Below, one piece after another: positions 50,526 through 60,833 of a stretch of DNA of 64,000 nt. The stretch's first letter is position 1. Every line of letters begins with the position of its first letter. The notes beneath the pieces were generated by a model, which saw nothing but the letters and a program-made list of their open reading frames with translations, searched no databases and had not been told where the DNA came from. Location: NCBI RefSeq assembly GCF_026184235.1, contig NZ_CP110806.1, positions 3,410,001 to 3,474,000 on the forward strand. The letters run 5' to 3'. This DNA is from Cellulomonas sp. S1-8 (lineage in GTDB: Bacteria; Actinomycetota; Actinomycetes; Actinomycetales; Cellulomonadaceae). The position numbers were made by a program, and so were the translations under genes.

Positions 50526-51989
50526 ATGAAGAGCACCTCCTTGCGTGCGGCCGCTGCGTGCGGCACCGCGCTCCTGGCCCTCGGCGGGATCACCGCCGTG
50601 GCCACCGCCGCCACCGCGGCGGACCCCGTCGGCCTGCACGTCTCCGGCACGCGCCTCGTCGAGCAGGACGGCACGCCGTTCGTCGCGCGGGGCGTCAGCC
50701 ACGCGCACACCTGGTACGCCACGCAGACGCCCACGGCGCTCCCGGCGATCCGCGCCGCCGGTGCCAACGCCGTACGCGTCGTGCTGTCGGGCGGGCGCTG
50801 GACCGCCAACGGCGCGTCCGACGTCGCCGCCGTCATCGCGCTGTGCAAGGCCAACCAGCTGGTCTGCATGCTCGAGAACCACGACACCACCGGCAACGGC
50901 GAGCAGGCCGGCGCCGTGACCCTCGACGCGGCCGCCCGCTACTGGGTCGGGCTCGCGCCCGTGCTCCAGGGCACCGAGGACTTCATCCAGATCAACATCG
51001 GCAACGAGCCCACGGGCAACAACGAGCCGCAGGTCACGGCCTGGACGGCGGACACCGCCGCCGCCATCGCCACGGTCCGCGCCGCCGGGCTGCGCCACAA
51101 CATCGTCGTCGACGCCCCGAACTGGGGGCAGGACTGGAAGGGCGTGATGCGCGACACCGCCGCGACCGTCGCCGCCGCCGACCCCGAGCGCAACACCCTG
51201 TTCTCGGTCCACATGTACGGCGTGTACGCGCAGGCCTCGACCATCACCGCGTACCTCGACGCGTTTGCTGCCAAGGGCCTGCCGCTCGTCATCGGCGAGT
51301 TCGGCATCGACCACTCGGACGGCAACCCCGACGAGGCGACGATCATGCGCGAGGCCGTCGCGCGCGGCATCGGCTACTACGGGTGGTCGTGGTCCGGCAA
51401 CAGCGGCGGCGTCGAGTACCTCGACATGGTCACCGCCTTCGACCCGACGCGGAAGACCGCGTGGGGCACGCTGATCTTCGACGGCGCGAACGGCATCCGG
51501 TCGACGGCGCGGACGGCGACGTACTTCTCGGGCGTCACCCCGACCCCGACGCCCACGCCGACGCCGACGCCGACGTCGACGGTCACGCCGACACCGACCC
51601 CGACGGTCACGCCCACGGTCACGCCGACACCGACACCGACACCGACCCCCACGGTCACGGCCACCCCGACGCCCACGCCCACGAGCAACCCGGGTGGCGC
51701 GTGCACGGCGCGGCTGACGGTCGCGAACGCGTGGCCGGGCGGGTTCCAGGGCACGGTCGACGTCACGGCCGGCGCGACCGCGCTGACCGGCTGGTCCACG
51801 TCGTTCACGCTGCCGGCCGGCGCGTCCGTGGCACAGGGCTGGAGCGCCACGTTCTCCGGCACCGGCGGCTCGGTGACGGCGACGAACGCCGCCTGGAACG
51901 GTCGCCTGGGCGCGGGTCAGAGCGTCACCTACGGCTTCATCGGCTCCGGCACGGCCCCGACGACCACGGTCCCGGTCACCTGCCGCTGA
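50526..51989 (+). CDS. Secreted GH5 endo-beta-mannanase (GH5_8-like) with Thr-Pro linker and CBM2
   Basis: 487 residues. Signal peptide 1-31. Catalytic domain about 33-336: LHVSGTRLVEQDGTPFVARGVSHAHTWYATQ, INIGNEP with acid/base E161, SVHMYGVYAQ, VIGEFG with nucleophile E258, YYGWSWSGNSGG. The sequence pattern (GVxHAHTWY and GNS) fits bacterial subfamily 8 beta-mannanases better than cellulases. Linker 337-388 is almost pure Thr/Pro; the family-2 carbohydrate-binding module (391-487, bounded by C393 and C486) should bind crystalline cellulose. It would hydrolyse mannan in plant walls, with the importer at 42-46 kb a possible partner. Confidence 0.9.
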   Translation: MKSTSLRAAAACGTALLALGGITAVATAATAADPVGLHVSGTRLVEQDGTPFVARGVSHAHTWYATQTPTALPAIRAAGANAVRVVLSGGRWTANGASDVAAVIALCKANQLVCMLENHDTTGNGEQAGAVTLDAAARYWVGLAPVLQGTEDFIQINIGNEPTGNNEPQVTAWTADTAAAIATVRAAGLRHNIVVDAPNWGQDWKGVMRDTAATVAAADPERNTLFSVHMYGVYAQASTITAYLDAFAAKGLPLVIGEFGIDHSDGNPDEATIMREAVARGIGYYGWSWSGNSGGVEYLDMVTAFDPTRKTAWGTLIFDGANGIRSTARTATYFSGVTPTPTPTPTPTPTSTVTPTPTPTVTPTVTPTPTPTPTPTVTATPTPTPTSNPGGACTARLTVANAWPGGFQGTVDVTAGATALTGWSTSFTLPAGASVAQGWSATFSGTGGSVTATNAAWNGRLGAGQSVTYGFIGSGTAPTTTVPVTCR

Positions 51990-52025
51990 CCCCCCGAGAA
52001 CGGGGGCGCACAGACGCGCCCCCCC

Positions 52026-52064
52026 GTGCGGCCCCGCCCTCCCCCTCCGAGAGCGGGGCCGCAC
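52026..52064 (+). terminator. Terminator after the mannanase gene
   Basis: Perfect 12-bp arms GTGCGGCCCCGC (52026-52037) and GCGGGGCCGCAC (52053-52064), 37 bases past the stop. Confidence 0.75.
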
Positions 52065-52068
52065 CCAC

Positions 52069-52096
52069 GGTTGTGGTCACACCTGTGACCACAACC
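52069..52096. repeat. Palindrome family 2, second copy
   Basis: Perfect 12-bp arms GGTTGTGGTCAC (52069-52080) and GTGACCACAACC (52085-52096) around ACCT, followed by GCGGGCTGCC. Shares the GTGGTCAC core and a downstream GCTGCC and CCACTTCCGG with the copy after xdhA. It immediately follows the mannanase terminator. Confidence 0.7.
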
Positions 52097-52239
52097 GCGG
52101 GCTGCCACACGAGAACTGCCCACTTCCGGTATGTCCGCGATCCGGAGCGAGCCGACCACAGGGTCGCCGGTCGGACAGAGGGTCCACAGGTGGGAACTCC
52201 TCCCCCCACGGGCGGGGCCGTGCCGGTGAGGCTGGCCCG

Positions 52240-53154
52240 GTGGAACAGCGCAGCGGGGACGACGTCGAGCGGGCAATCGTCGGGAACAGGGCCGGCCCGG
52301 GGTGGGTCCGGGTCGCGCACGGGCTCCACCGGCGGCCGGGCTGCGACGACGTCACCGCCTGGCAGACGCTGCTGCCGACGTCCGCGGCGTTCTCCCACCT
52401 CACGGCCGCGCAGCTCCACGGGTGGTGGTCACCCGAGCTGCCGCCGGGGCTGCCGGTCCTCGTCGACCAGCCGCGCGCCGACGCGCGCTCCCGCCGCGCG
52501 GGGATCCGGGTCACCAGGACGGCGCTGGCCGTCCCGTGGGTCCTGATCGGCGGTGTCCGGGTCGCGACACCCGCCCACACGCTCCTGGCGTGCGCCCGTG
52601 ACCTGGCGCTGCTCGACCTCGTGGTGCTCGTCGACGCGGCCCTGCGTGCCGGCTGCACCGCCGACGAGATCGCCACCGCCGCCGCGCACGGGAGCAACGG
52701 TGCCCCTCGGCTCCGTCGTGCGCTGGCGATGGCCGACGTCCGCAGCGAGTCGCCCTGGGAGACGCTGCTCCGCGTGCTGCACGTGAGCGTGGGCGCGCCC
52801 GTCGTCCCGCAGCACGTCGTGCGCACCGCGGACGGTGCGTTCGTCGCGCGCGGCGACCTGTGGTTGCCCGGCACGCGGGTCCTGCACGAGTACGACGGGG
52901 CGGTCCACCGCACCGCGCAGACCCACGCCGCCGACCTGCGCCGCGATCGCGCGCTCACCGCCACGGGCTGGACGCGGCGGGGCTACGTCGCGTCGGACCT
53001 GTGCCAGAGCCCGGGCACGGTGCTCCGGGACATCGACGCGACCCTCGGGCGGCGGCACCGCCCCGAGCGCATCCGCCGGTGGCTGGCCCTCCTCGCCGCC
53101 TCGACGTACTCACCGTCGGGCCGAGCCCGCCTCCAGGCCCGCCTCACAGCCTGA
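52240..53154 (+). CDS. Unassigned protein with AbiEi-like N-terminus and Vsr/DUF559-like endonuclease-fold C-terminus
   Basis: 304 residues. The middle part (TAAQLHGWW ... GIRVTRTALAVPWVLIGGVRVATPAHTLLACARDLALLDLVVLVDAALR) resembles actinobacterial proteins labelled type IV toxin-antitoxin AbiEi-like. The C-terminus has RGDLWLPGTRVLHEYDGAVHRTAQTHAADLRRDRALTATGW, consistent with a PD-(D/E)XK layout (Asp in GDLW, Glu in HEYDG) as in DUF559/Vsr-like proteins. Very common in Micrococcales as single genes; function unknown. GTG at 52240 has no clear ribosome binding site. The gene is bracketed by family-2 palindromes. Confidence 0.65.
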   Translation: MEQRSGDDVERAIVGNRAGPGWVRVAHGLHRRPGCDDVTAWQTLLPTSAAFSHLTAAQLHGWWSPELPPGLPVLVDQPRADARSRRAGIRVTRTALAVPWVLIGGVRVATPAHTLLACARDLALLDLVVLVDAALRAGCTADEIATAAAHGSNGAPRLRRALAMADVRSESPWETLLRVLHVSVGAPVVPQHVVRTADGAFVARGDLWLPGTRVLHEYDGAVHRTAQTHAADLRRDRALTATGWTRRGYVASDLCQSPGTVLRDIDATLGRRHRPERIRRWLALLAASTYSPSGRARLQARLTA

Positions 53155-53204
53155 CCGCCTCACCGGCTGACCCGAAGATGGGCACTCCTCGGGTCGCTCC
53201 AGCC

Positions 53205-53231
53205 AGAAGTGGGCGCACATGTGACCACTCT
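53205..53231. repeat. Palindrome family 2, degenerate third copy
   Basis: AGAAGTGGGCGCAC / GTGACCACTCT arms match the other copies with mismatches in the left arm; GGGCTGCTGTTGCC follows, like the GCTGCC next to the other copies. It lies between convergent genes and may serve as a weak bidirectional terminator. Confidence 0.55.
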
Positions 53232-53247
53232 GGGCTGCTGTTGCCGG

Positions 53248-54459
53248 CTACCAGCCCAGGGTGCGGCGGAGGCGGCGGGCGGCCTCCCGGCCCGCACGGG
53301 TGGCGCCGATCGTCGACGCGCTGGGCCCGTAGCCGACGAGCTGGACGCGGGGGTCGGCGACGACCTCGGTGCCGTCCATCACGATGCCGCCGCCGGGGGC
53401 GCGCAGACCGAGGGGTGCCAGGTGGTCGAGGGACGCACGGAAGCCGGTGGCCCACAGGATCGTGCGGGCCGCGACCGACGACGGCCCGTCGACCCAGCCC
53501 TCGACGCCCGGCGCTCCGCCCTCCCACACCACGCCGTCGGGGACGATGCGCGTGAACGCCGGCCGCGCGCGGAGCACGCCCGCCTCGATGCCGGCGCGGT
53601 ACGCGGGAGTCAGCGGCAGCCCGGTCACGGACACCACCGAGCCCGGCGGACGCCCGGTACGCACGCGCTCCTCGACGACGGAGACGGCCTCGCGGCCCAG
53701 CTCGGGCGTGAACTCCTCGTCGATCCACACGGGTGGTCGGCGGGTCACCCAGGTGGTCGACGTGACCTGCGCGACCTGCAGCAGCAGCTGCACGGCCGAC
53801 GTGCCGCCGCCGACCACCACGACGTGCCCGTCGGCGAGGTCGGCCGCGGTGCGGAAGTCGCGCGTGTGCAGCTGGCGCCCGCGGAACTGCGCGCGTCCCG
53901 GGTAGGCGGGCCAGAACGGCCGGGCCCACGTGCCCGACGCGTTGACGAGTCCCCGCGCGGACCACACGACGGCCTCGTCCGGGTGGTCCACGTGCCGGGT
54001 CGTCACGTGGAACCGCGACCCGTCGGCGGCGGCGACCCGCTCGACGCGCGTCACACGCACGGGGCGCTGCACGTTGAGCCCGAAGGCCTCCTCGTACTGC
54101 GCGAAGTAGTAGGGCACGGCGTCGGCGGCCGGCTCCGCGGGGTCCGCGATCGTCAGGGGCATGCCCGGCAGGTCGTGGACGCGGTGCGCGTCCGCCATCG
54201 TCAGCGAGCGCCACCGGTGCTGCCACGCGCCGCCCGCGCGGGGGTTGTCGTCCAGCACGACGTACGTCCCGCGCGCGGCCTCCCAGCCGGCCGACCCGAC
54301 GGGCACGAGGCCCGTGCGGTGCAGGTGGTACGCGCTGGACAGCCCGGCCTGGCCGGCCCCCACCACGACCACGTCGACCTCGACCGTGCGCGGGCCGCGC
54401 GGGGTCCGCAGGGCGCGTCGACCGCTCGCGGCTGGGGTGGCGACGGGGGGGCGGTCCAT
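53248..54459 (-). CDS. FAD-dependent monooxygenase / flavoprotein (FMO/BVMO-related)
   Basis: 403 residues. FAD motif [17 protein letters not shown] at about 30-46, a second Rossmann motif [17 protein letters not shown] near 210-226 for [32 protein letters not shown], and the ATG motif [19 protein letters not shown] near the C-terminus. The typical FMO fingerprint FxGxxxHxxxY/F appears as [15 protein letters not shown]. Relatives include N-hydroxylating and Baeyer-Villiger enzymes, and bacterial CzcO-like proteins. Substrate not assignable. ATG at 54457-54459. Confidence 0.85.
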   Translation of the reverse strand: MDRPPVATPAASGRRALRTPRGPRTVEVDVVVVGAGQAGLSSAYHLHRTGLVPVGSAGWEAARGTYVVLDDNPRAGGAWQHRWRSLTMADAHRVHDLPGMPLTIADPAEPAADAVPYYFAQYEEAFGLNVQRPVRVTRVERVAAADGSRFHVTTRHVDHPDEAVVWSARGLVNASGTWARPFWPAYPGRAQFRGRQLHTRDFRTAADLADGHVVVVGGGTSAVQLLLQVAQVTSTTWVTRRPPVWIDEEFTPELGREAVSVVEERVRTGRPPGSVVSVTGLPLTPAYRAGIEAGVLRARPAFTRIVPDGVVWEGGAPGVEGWVDGPSSVAARTILWATGFRASLDHLAPLGLRAPGGGIVMDGTEVVADPRVQLVGYGPSASTIGATRAGREAARRLRRTLGW

Positions 54460-54587
54460 GACGCGCCCACGCTACCGGCTGCCACCCGGGACGCGGGCCG
54501 GTGCGCGAGGCCCGCCCTCCCGCCCCGGCGACCCGGATCACCCGGCCGTGCGACCCCGACCCCTGGCCCACGTGATGGGATGGACGC

Positions 54588-55691
54588 ATGTCGTCCGACA
54601 TCGAGGTCCCGACGTCGCTCGCGGCGGTCACCGGGCCGTTGCCCCCCGCGCAGGCCGACGCGGTGCGCTCGCTGCACCACGCGGCCGCGCGCCACGACGG
54701 CGTCCCCCCGCTGTCGGAGCAGCCGCTGCTGTGGCTGACCGACGAGGAGGCGCCCGTCGTGCACCTCCTCGCGTACCAGGGGCCCGCCGACGAGCCCGCG
54801 GACGAGCACGACGCCACGCCCGCCGACACCCACGGCGATGCGCCGGCCGACGGGCTCGTCGGGTACGCGCAGCTCGACGTGGGCAGCTCGACGACCGTGC
54901 GTGCCGAGCTCGTCGTCGCCCCCGCGCACCGCCGTCGGGGCGTCGCGCGGGCTCTGCTGGAGCGTGCCGCGTCCGAGGCGGCGACCGTCCCGGAGCGTCG
55001 GCTGCACGTGTGGGCGCACGGCGACCTGCCGGCGGCCCGCGCGGCCGCCGCCACGACGGGCCTGGTCGTCGTGCGCGAGCTGTGGCGCATGGCCGTCGAC
55101 CTGACGCAGCACCCGCCCGCCGACGCACCGCTGCCGCACGGCGTGCAGGTGCGCACGTTCGTCCCGGGGCAGGACGAGGACGCGTGGCGGCGCGTCAACG
55201 CGCGCGCCTTCGCGCACCATCCCGAGCAGGGCCGGATGACGTCGGCGGACCTGCGGGCGCGCGAGTCCGAGCCGTGGTTCGACCCGGCCGGCTTCCTGCT
55301 GGCCGAGCGGGACGGCCAGCTCCTCGGCTCGGTGTGGACCAAGGTGCACCCGGCGGGCGACGCCCCGGACGCCGGACCCGACGAGCAGGTCGGCGAGATC
55401 TACGTCGTCGGCGTCGACCCGGACGCGCAGGGCCTGGGGATGGGCCGCGCCCTGACGTCGCTCGGGCTGGCGTACCTGCGCGACCGCGGGCTGCGGACCG
55501 TGATCCTGTACACGGGCGCGGAGAACACGGTCGCGGTGCACACCTACGAGCGGGCCGGTTTCACCCGCGCCGCCGCCGACGTGATGTACGGCCCGCCGGC
55601 CCCCGGCAGCCCCGCCGGGGGCGTCCCCCTCGTCCAGGTGAACGACGACGACACGACGTGTTCATCCGACGATGCCACGATGGGCACATGA
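54588..55691 (+). CDS. mshD: Mycothiol synthase (tandem GNAT)
   Basis: 367 residues, longer than the usual 300-320 because of an acidic Ala/Asp-rich insert near residues 65-85. Two GNAT domains: the first with [24 protein letters not shown], the second with [27 protein letters not shown] and [21 protein letters not shown]. The central block [36 protein letters not shown] is diagnostic of MshD. It acetylates Cys-GlcN-inositol in the last step of mycothiol synthesis, an actinobacteria-only pathway. Overlaps ppk1 by ATGA. Confidence 0.95.
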   Translation: MSSDIEVPTSLAAVTGPLPPAQADAVRSLHHAAARHDGVPPLSEQPLLWLTDEEAPVVHLLAYQGPADEPADEHDATPADTHGDAPADGLVGYAQLDVGSSTTVRAELVVAPAHRRRGVARALLERAASEAATVPERRLHVWAHGDLPAARAAAATTGLVVVRELWRMAVDLTQHPPADAPLPHGVQVRTFVPGQDEDAWRRVNARAFAHHPEQGRMTSADLRARESEPWFDPAGFLLAERDGQLLGSVWTKVHPAGDAPDAGPDEQVGEIYVVGVDPDAQGLGMGRALTSLGLAYLRDRGLRTVILYTGAENTVAVHTYERAGFTRAAADVMYGPPAPGSPAGGVPLVQVNDDDTTCSSDDATMGT

Positions 55692-57922
55692 CCGACGCCA
55701 CCGCGATCGACCCTGCGCTCGCCGAGCGCATCGCCGAGCACGTGGAGTCCGCCGAGGACCCCACGCGCCCGGCGGACGAAGCCTTGCCGGACGACCGCTT
55801 CCTCGACCGTGAGCTCTCCTGGTTGGCCTTCAACCAACGGGTCCTCGAGCTCGCCGAGGACGCCGACCTCCCCCTGCTGGAACGCGTGCGCTTCCTCGCG
55901 ATCTTCGCGTCCAACCTCGACGAGTTCTTCATGGTGCGCGTCGCGGGCCTCAAGCGGCGCATCGCGACGGGCATCGCGGTCACCGCGGCGTCGGGGCTCT
56001 CGCCCCGCAAGGTCCTCGAGGCGATCAGCGAGCGGGCGCGGGCGCTCATGGAGCGCCACGCGCAGGTCCTCGTGGAGGACATCAAGCCGGCGCTCGCGGC
56101 CGAGGGCATCACGATCGTCCGCTGGGACGACCTGGGCGACGCCGAGCAGGACCGGCTGCACAAGTACTTCCGCCGCCAGATGTTCCCCGTCCTGACCCCG
56201 CTCGCGGTGGACCCGGCGCACCCCTTCCCGTACATCTCGGGGCTGTCGCTGAACCTCGCGGTCAGCGTCGTGAACCCGGTGAGCGGCAAGGAGCACTTCG
56301 CGCGCGTCAAGGTGCCGCCGCTGCTGCCGCGGTACATCGCGGTCGACGCCGCGGGACGGCCGTCGGCCCCCGTGCCGCAGACCGCGGCGCCGGACCGCGG
56401 CCCGATGTCGTTCGTCCCCGTCGAGGACGTCATCGCCCAGCACCTCGACATGCTGTTCCCCGGCATGGAGGTCCGCGAGTTCCACACGTTCCGCATCACG
56501 CGCAACGAGGACGTGGAGGTCGAGGAGGACGACGCCGAGAACCTGCTCAAGGCGATGGAGAAGGAGCTGCTGCGTCGCCGGTTCGGCCCGCCGGTGCGCC
56601 TGGAGATCGCCGAGGGTATCAGCCCGCGGGTGCGCAAGCTGCTGATCCGCGAGCTCGGCATGTCCGAGGACGACGTCTACGAGCTCCCGGCCCCGCTGGA
56701 CCACACCGGCCTGAACCTCATCGCCGACCTGGACCGCTCCGAGCTGCAGTTCCCGCGGTTCGTCCCGGCGACGCACCGGTACCTCTCGGAGGTCGAGTCC
56801 GCGACGCCGACGGACGTGTTCGCGGCGATCCGCGCGCACGACATCCTGCTGCACCACCCGTACGACTCGTTCTCGACGTCCGTGCAGACGTTCCTCGAGC
56901 AGGCCGCGTCGGACCCGCACGTGCTCGCCATCAAGCAGACGCTGTACCGCACGTCGGGCGACTCCCCCATCGTCGACGCCCTCATCGACGCCGCGCAGGC
57001 GGGCAAGCAGGTGCTCGCGCTCGTCGAGATCAAGGCGCGGTTCGACGAGCAGAACAACATCTCGTGGGCGCGCAAGCTCGAGCAGGCGGGCGTGCACGTC
57101 GTGTACGGGATCGTCGGGCTCAAGACGCACTGCAAGCTGTCCCTCGTCGTGCGGCAGGAGGCCGACGGGCTGCGCCGCTACAGCCACGTCGGCACGGGCA
57201 ACTACCACCCGAAGACCGCGCGCCTGTACACCGACCTGGGGCTGCTGACGGCCGACCCGGACGTCGGCCAGGACCTCACGCGGCTGTTCAACCAGCTGTC
57301 GGGCTACGCGCCGAAGTCCCGGTTCCACCGCCTGCTCGTCGCGCCGCGGTCGGTGCGCACGGGCCTGCTGGAGCGCATCGAGCGCGAGTCCGCGGCAGCG
57401 CGGCGCGGCGAGACGGCGTGGATCCGGATCAAGGTCAACTCGATGGTCGACGAGGCGATCATCGACGCGCTGTACCGCGCGTCCCAGGCGGGCGTGCCGG
57501 TCGACATCAACGTGCGCGGCATCTGCGCGTTGCGTCCCGGTGTCCCGGGGCTCTCCGAGACGATCCGGGTGCACTCGATCCTGGGACGTTTCCTCGAGCA
57601 CTCCCGGGTCTTCGCGTTCGCGCACGCGACCCCGTCCGAGGAGGACACGTTCGACGGGCCGGAGGTGTACATCGGCTCCGCGGACCTCATGCACCGCAAC
57701 CTGGACCGCCGGGTCGAGGCGCTCGTCCGCGTGGCGGAGCCGGCGCAGGTCACCGAGCTCGTCGGGTACCTCGAGGAGTCGATGGACGACGGCACGTCGT
57801 CGTGGCGCCTGCGTCCCGACGGCGAGTGGGTGCGCCACCACGTCGGCCCGGACGGACCGCTCGTGGACCTGCAGGAGGTGCTGATCCACCGTCAGAGGCG
57901 TCGGCGGGGCGCCACCCGGTGA
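55688..57922 (+). CDS. ppk1: Polyphosphate kinase 1
   Basis: 744 residues. N-domain [21 protein letters not shown] and [26 protein letters not shown] sequence, [30 protein letters not shown]; catalytic domain [48 protein letters not shown], the phosphoryl-accepting His region [24 protein letters not shown], and [17 protein letters not shown] with the second His. Makes polyphosphate from ATP. ATG overlaps mshD, and its stop overlaps the NUDIX-phosphatase gene, so three genes are co-translated. Confidence 0.96.
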   Translation: MTDATAIDPALAERIAEHVESAEDPTRPADEALPDDRFLDRELSWLAFNQRVLELAEDADLPLLERVRFLAIFASNLDEFFMVRVAGLKRRIATGIAVTAASGLSPRKVLEAISERARALMERHAQVLVEDIKPALAAEGITIVRWDDLGDAEQDRLHKYFRRQMFPVLTPLAVDPAHPFPYISGLSLNLAVSVVNPVSGKEHFARVKVPPLLPRYIAVDAAGRPSAPVPQTAAPDRGPMSFVPVEDVIAQHLDMLFPGMEVREFHTFRITRNEDVEVEEDDAENLLKAMEKELLRRRFGPPVRLEIAEGISPRVRKLLIRELGMSEDDVYELPAPLDHTGLNLIADLDRSELQFPRFVPATHRYLSEVESATPTDVFAAIRAHDILLHHPYDSFSTSVQTFLEQAASDPHVLAIKQTLYRTSGDSPIVDALIDAAQAGKQVLALVEIKARFDEQNNISWARKLEQAGVHVVYGIVGLKTHCKLSLVVRQEADGLRRYSHVGTGNYHPKTARLYTDLGLLTADPDVGQDLTRLFNQLSGYAPKSRFHRLLVAPRSVRTGLLERIERESAAARRGETAWIRIKVNSMVDEAIIDALYRASQAGVPVDINVRGICALRPGVPGLSETIRVHSILGRFLEHSRVFAFAHATPSEEDTFDGPEVYIGSADLMHRNLDRRVEALVRVAEPAQVTELVGYLEESMDDGTSSWRLRPDGEWVRHHVGPDGPLVDLQEVLIHRQRRRRGATR

Positions 57923-58899
57923 AGGCGGCGGCCGTCGAGCCCGTCGTGGCCGCGGGCGCTCTCGTCTGGCGCGTGCGCGCGACGCGCCTGCAGGTGGCGC
58001 TCGTGCACCGCCCGCGGTACCGCGACTGGTCGTGGCCCAAGGGCAAGCTCGAGCCGGGTGAGCTCGCGCCCGTCGCGGCCGTGCGGGAGGTCGAGGAGGA
58101 GACGGGGATGTCCGTCGTCCTGGGCCTGCCGCTGCCCGGCCTGGAGTACGGGCTGGCGGACGGTCGCGACAAGGTGGTGCACTACTGGGCCGCACGGCAG
58201 GCGGGGCGCGGCGACGACGCCCCGTTGCGGGCACGGCCACCGGTGCCGCACGCCGACCGCGCGGAGATCGACCACTGGGAGTGGTTCGACGTGCCGGAGG
58301 CCGGACGTCGGCTGACGCGCCGCGCGGACCGCGAACCGCTGGACGCGCTGGCCGAGGCGCACGACAAGGGTCGACTCGACACCCGCGCGGTCGTCGTCGC
58401 GCGGCACGGCCAGGCCCGCAAGCGCCACCTGTGGGGCGGCACCGAGGACGACCGGCCCCTGACGGGCCTGGGCCTGCGGCAGGCGGCCGCGATCACCCCG
58501 GTGCTGGCCGCCTTCGGCGTCGCGCGCATCGTGACGAGCCGGTGGGAGCGCTGCGCGGCGACCGTCGCGCCGTACGCGGCGGCGGCGGGGCTGGAGCCGG
58601 ACGTCGCGGACGTCCTGACGGAGTCGCAGCACGAGGAGTCCCCGGGGCGTGTAGCCGCGGCGGTGCGCGCGGTGATGGACACCCGTCAGGACACCGTGCT
58701 GTGCACGCACCGTCCCGTCCTGCCGACGGTCCTGGACGTGCTGTCCGCGCACAGTCCCCGCCCGGTCGCGGACTCGCTCCCGGTCGACAACCCGTTCCTG
58801 TCGCCGGGCGAGGTGCTCGTCGCGCACGCGGGCGAGACGCCGCGGGGCGTCCGGGTGCTCGCGGTCGAGCGGCACCGGTCGTCCGTGACGGCGGACTGA
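57919..58899 (+). CDS. MutT1-like NUDIX hydrolase fused to histidine phosphatase
   Basis: 326 residues. N-terminal Nudix domain with [25 protein letters not shown] (full Nudix box) and WSWPKGK; C-terminal histidine phosphatase domain with [11 protein letters not shown] (RHG), TESQHEE and [14 protein letters not shown] (second His). The same fusion is known for mycobacterial MutT1, which degrades 8-oxo-GTP and diadenosine polyphosphates. Adjacent to ppk1 as in several actinobacteria. GTG at 57919 overlaps the ppk1 stop. Confidence 0.9.
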   Translation: MKAAAVEPVVAAGALVWRVRATRLQVALVHRPRYRDWSWPKGKLEPGELAPVAAVREVEEETGMSVVLGLPLPGLEYGLADGRDKVVHYWAARQAGRGDDAPLRARPPVPHADRAEIDHWEWFDVPEAGRRLTRRADREPLDALAEAHDKGRLDTRAVVVARHGQARKRHLWGGTEDDRPLTGLGLRQAAAITPVLAAFGVARIVTSRWERCAATVAPYAAAAGLEPDVADVLTESQHEESPGRVAAAVRAVMDTRQDTVLCTHRPVLPTVLDVLSAHSPRPVADSLPVDNPFLSPGEVLVAHAGETPRGVRVLAVERHRSSVTAD

Positions 58900-58937
58900 G
58901 ACCCACCTCGTCGGCGCGCGCCCACCGACGCGCGTCC

Positions 58938-59942
58938 TCAGCCCAGGATCGGGTGCAGCACCCAGAACACGACGGCGGCGACCGAGGCGGCGGCGGGGAT
59001 CGTGAGGATCCACGCACCGGCGATGTTCTTGGCGACGCCCCACCGCACGGCCGACAGCCGCTTGGTCGCGCCGACGCCCATGATCGCGGACGTGATGGTG
59101 TGCGTCGTCGAGACCGGCGCGTGCAGCGCGAACGCGTTCACGTACAGGACGACGGCCGACACGGACTCGGCGACGAAGCCCCGCGCGGGGTCGAGCTCGA
59201 TGATCTTGCGCCCGAGCGTGCGCATGATGCGCCACCCGCCGGCGTAGGTGCCGAGCGAGATCGCGGCGGCGGCGGCGAGCTTGACCCACAGGGGGATGCC
59301 GTCGTCCGGGCTGGCCCAGCCCGCGGTGAGCAGCGCCAGGTAGATGACGCCCATGGTCTTCTGCGCGTCCTGCAGGCCGTGGCCCAGCGCCATCGCCGCG
59401 GCGGACACGGTCTGCGCGATGCGGAAGCGGCGGTTGACCTTGCTCGGTGCGCGGTTGCGGATGATCCACAGCAGCCCCGCCATGACGAGGAACGCGAGGA
59501 GGAACCCGATGAGCGGGGAGAAGATCATCGGCAGGACGACCTTCTCGAGGATCGCCGAGCCGAAGATGCCGAACCCGGCGGCAAGCCCCGCACCGACGAG
59601 CCCGCCGATGAGGGCGTGCGTCGACGACGACGGCAGCCCGTACCACCAGGTGATCAGGTTCCAGGTGATCGCCCCGACGAGCGCGCACAGCACGACGACG
59701 AGCGCCGAGTGCGGCGGTGCGTCCTGCAGGTTGACGATGGACGTCGCGATGGTCTCGGCGACCTCCGTGCCCAGCAGGGCGCCCGTGAAGTTCATCACCG
59801 CGGCCATGATCAGCGCGGCGCGGGGCGTCAGCGCCCGTGTCGAGACGGACGTCGCGATCGCGTTCGCGGCGTCGTGGAAGCCGTTCGTGTAGTCGAACCC
59901 GAGGGCGAGCGCGACCACGAAGACGACGAGCACAGGTTCCAC
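58938..59942 (-). CDS. pit: Low-affinity inorganic phosphate transporter (Pit family)
   Basis: 334 residues with about ten membrane helices. Signature GFDYTNGFHDAANAIATSVSTRALTPRAAL at the N-terminus and the repeat VYVNAFALHAPVSTTHTITSAIMGVGATKRLSAVRWGVA near the C-terminus, plus WYGLPSSSTHALIGGLVGAG in the middle. Proton-coupled phosphate (metal phosphate) uptake. GTG at 59940-59942, six bases after the DUF47 gene. Convergent with the NUDIX-phosphatase gene. Confidence 0.94.
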   Translation of the reverse strand: MEPVLVVFVVALALGFDYTNGFHDAANAIATSVSTRALTPRAALIMAAVMNFTGALLGTEVAETIATSIVNLQDAPPHSALVVVLCALVGAITWNLITWWYGLPSSSTHALIGGLVGAGLAAGFGIFGSAILEKVVLPMIFSPLIGFLLAFLVMAGLLWIIRNRAPSKVNRRFRIAQTVSAAAMALGHGLQDAQKTMGVIYLALLTAGWASPDDGIPLWVKLAAAAAISLGTYAGGWRIMRTLGRKIIELDPARGFVAESVSAVVLYVNAFALHAPVSTTHTITSAIMGVGATKRLSAVRWGVAKNIAGAWILTIPAAASVAAVVFWVLHPILG

Positions 59943-59948
59943 GGGCGC

Positions 59949-60569
59949 TCAGGACTCCTTGAGCGCGATCGTCTCGACCGTGTTGGCCACCTTCTCGAAC
60001 GCGTCGGCCGCGTCCTCGAGCTTCTCGACGATCTCCTTGAGCTTCATGAGCAGGATCGGGTCGGCGATCTCGTCGAACATCTGCGCGAGCAGCTTGCGGT
60101 GCGACTTGTCGGCCTGGTTCTCGAGGCGGTTCACCTCGACCCAGTACTCCTGCAGCGAGTCCATGGAGCGCAGCCGGGGCATGGCCTCGGCGGTGAGCTC
60201 GGCGGCGCGCTGGAGCACCTGGATCTGGTCCGAGACCCGCGCCGGGAGCTCGTCGACCTTGTACAGGACGATGAGGTCGGACGCCTCGTCCATGTAGTCC
60301 ATGCAGTCGTCCAGCGCGGAGGCGAGGTTGTAGATGTCGTCGCGGTCGAACGGGGTGACGAAGGTCTTGTTCAGACGCCGCATGATCGTGTGCGTCGCGT
60401 CGTCCGCGTCGTGCTCCGCCGCGGCCATCCGCTTGTTGAGCTCCTTGCGGGTGGCGCGGTCGGCGCCGAGCATCTCGGCCAGCAGGTTCGCGCCGGTCAC
60501 GAGGTGAGCGGCGGATGCGGCGAAGAGGTCGAAGAACGAGGTGTCGCGCGGTGTGAGGCGCAGGCGCAC
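59949..60569 (-). CDS. DUF47 (PhoU-like/Pit accessory) protein
   Basis: 206 residues from GTG 60567-60569 (GGAG six bases upstream). All-helical DUF47 pattern: FFDLFAASAAHLVTGANLLAEML, EHDADDATHTIMRRLNKTFVTPFDRDDIYNLASALDDCMDYMDEAS and KLKEIVEKLEDAADAFEKVANTVE. Such proteins are co-encoded with Pit transporters and thought to modulate them. With pit it forms a two-gene operon. Confidence 0.93.
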   Translation of the reverse strand: MRLRLTPRDTSFFDLFAASAAHLVTGANLLAEMLGADRATRKELNKRMAAAEHDADDATHTIMRRLNKTFVTPFDRDDIYNLASALDDCMDYMDEASDLIVLYKVDELPARVSDQIQVLQRAAELTAEAMPRLRSMDSLQEYWVEVNRLENQADKSHRKLLAQMFDEIADPILLMKLKEIVEKLEDAADAFEKVANTVETIALKES

Positions 60570-60833
60570 GGAAGGCTCCGGGTCATCGACTGGTGGCAGC
60601 ACCTCGGGGGACCGAGGCGCCGCCCAGCCTAACGGCCGGTGAACAGCCGATGTGCCGGACCCACGTCTCATACGCCGCGACGCGGGTCTCATGTGCCGCG
60701 ACGCACACCGGGCAGCGCTGCGGGTGAGCGACGCCGGGCCGGAGCGCCTGACGGCGCGAGGCCGCTCGAGGCGGCTGATGATGGAGCCCGGGGCTACCGA
60801 CCCGACGTCGCCCCTTCATTGTACGCGGCGGAC

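Noticed and set aside
51540..51690. Short direct repeats resembling a CRISPR-like or satellite array
   Set aside because: They encode the Thr-Pro linker of the mannanase; units are 6-18 bp without spacers.
55544..58240. 898-codon minus-strand frame opposite ppk1
   Set aside because: Antisense shadow; ppk1 and its neighbour have all catalytic motifs.
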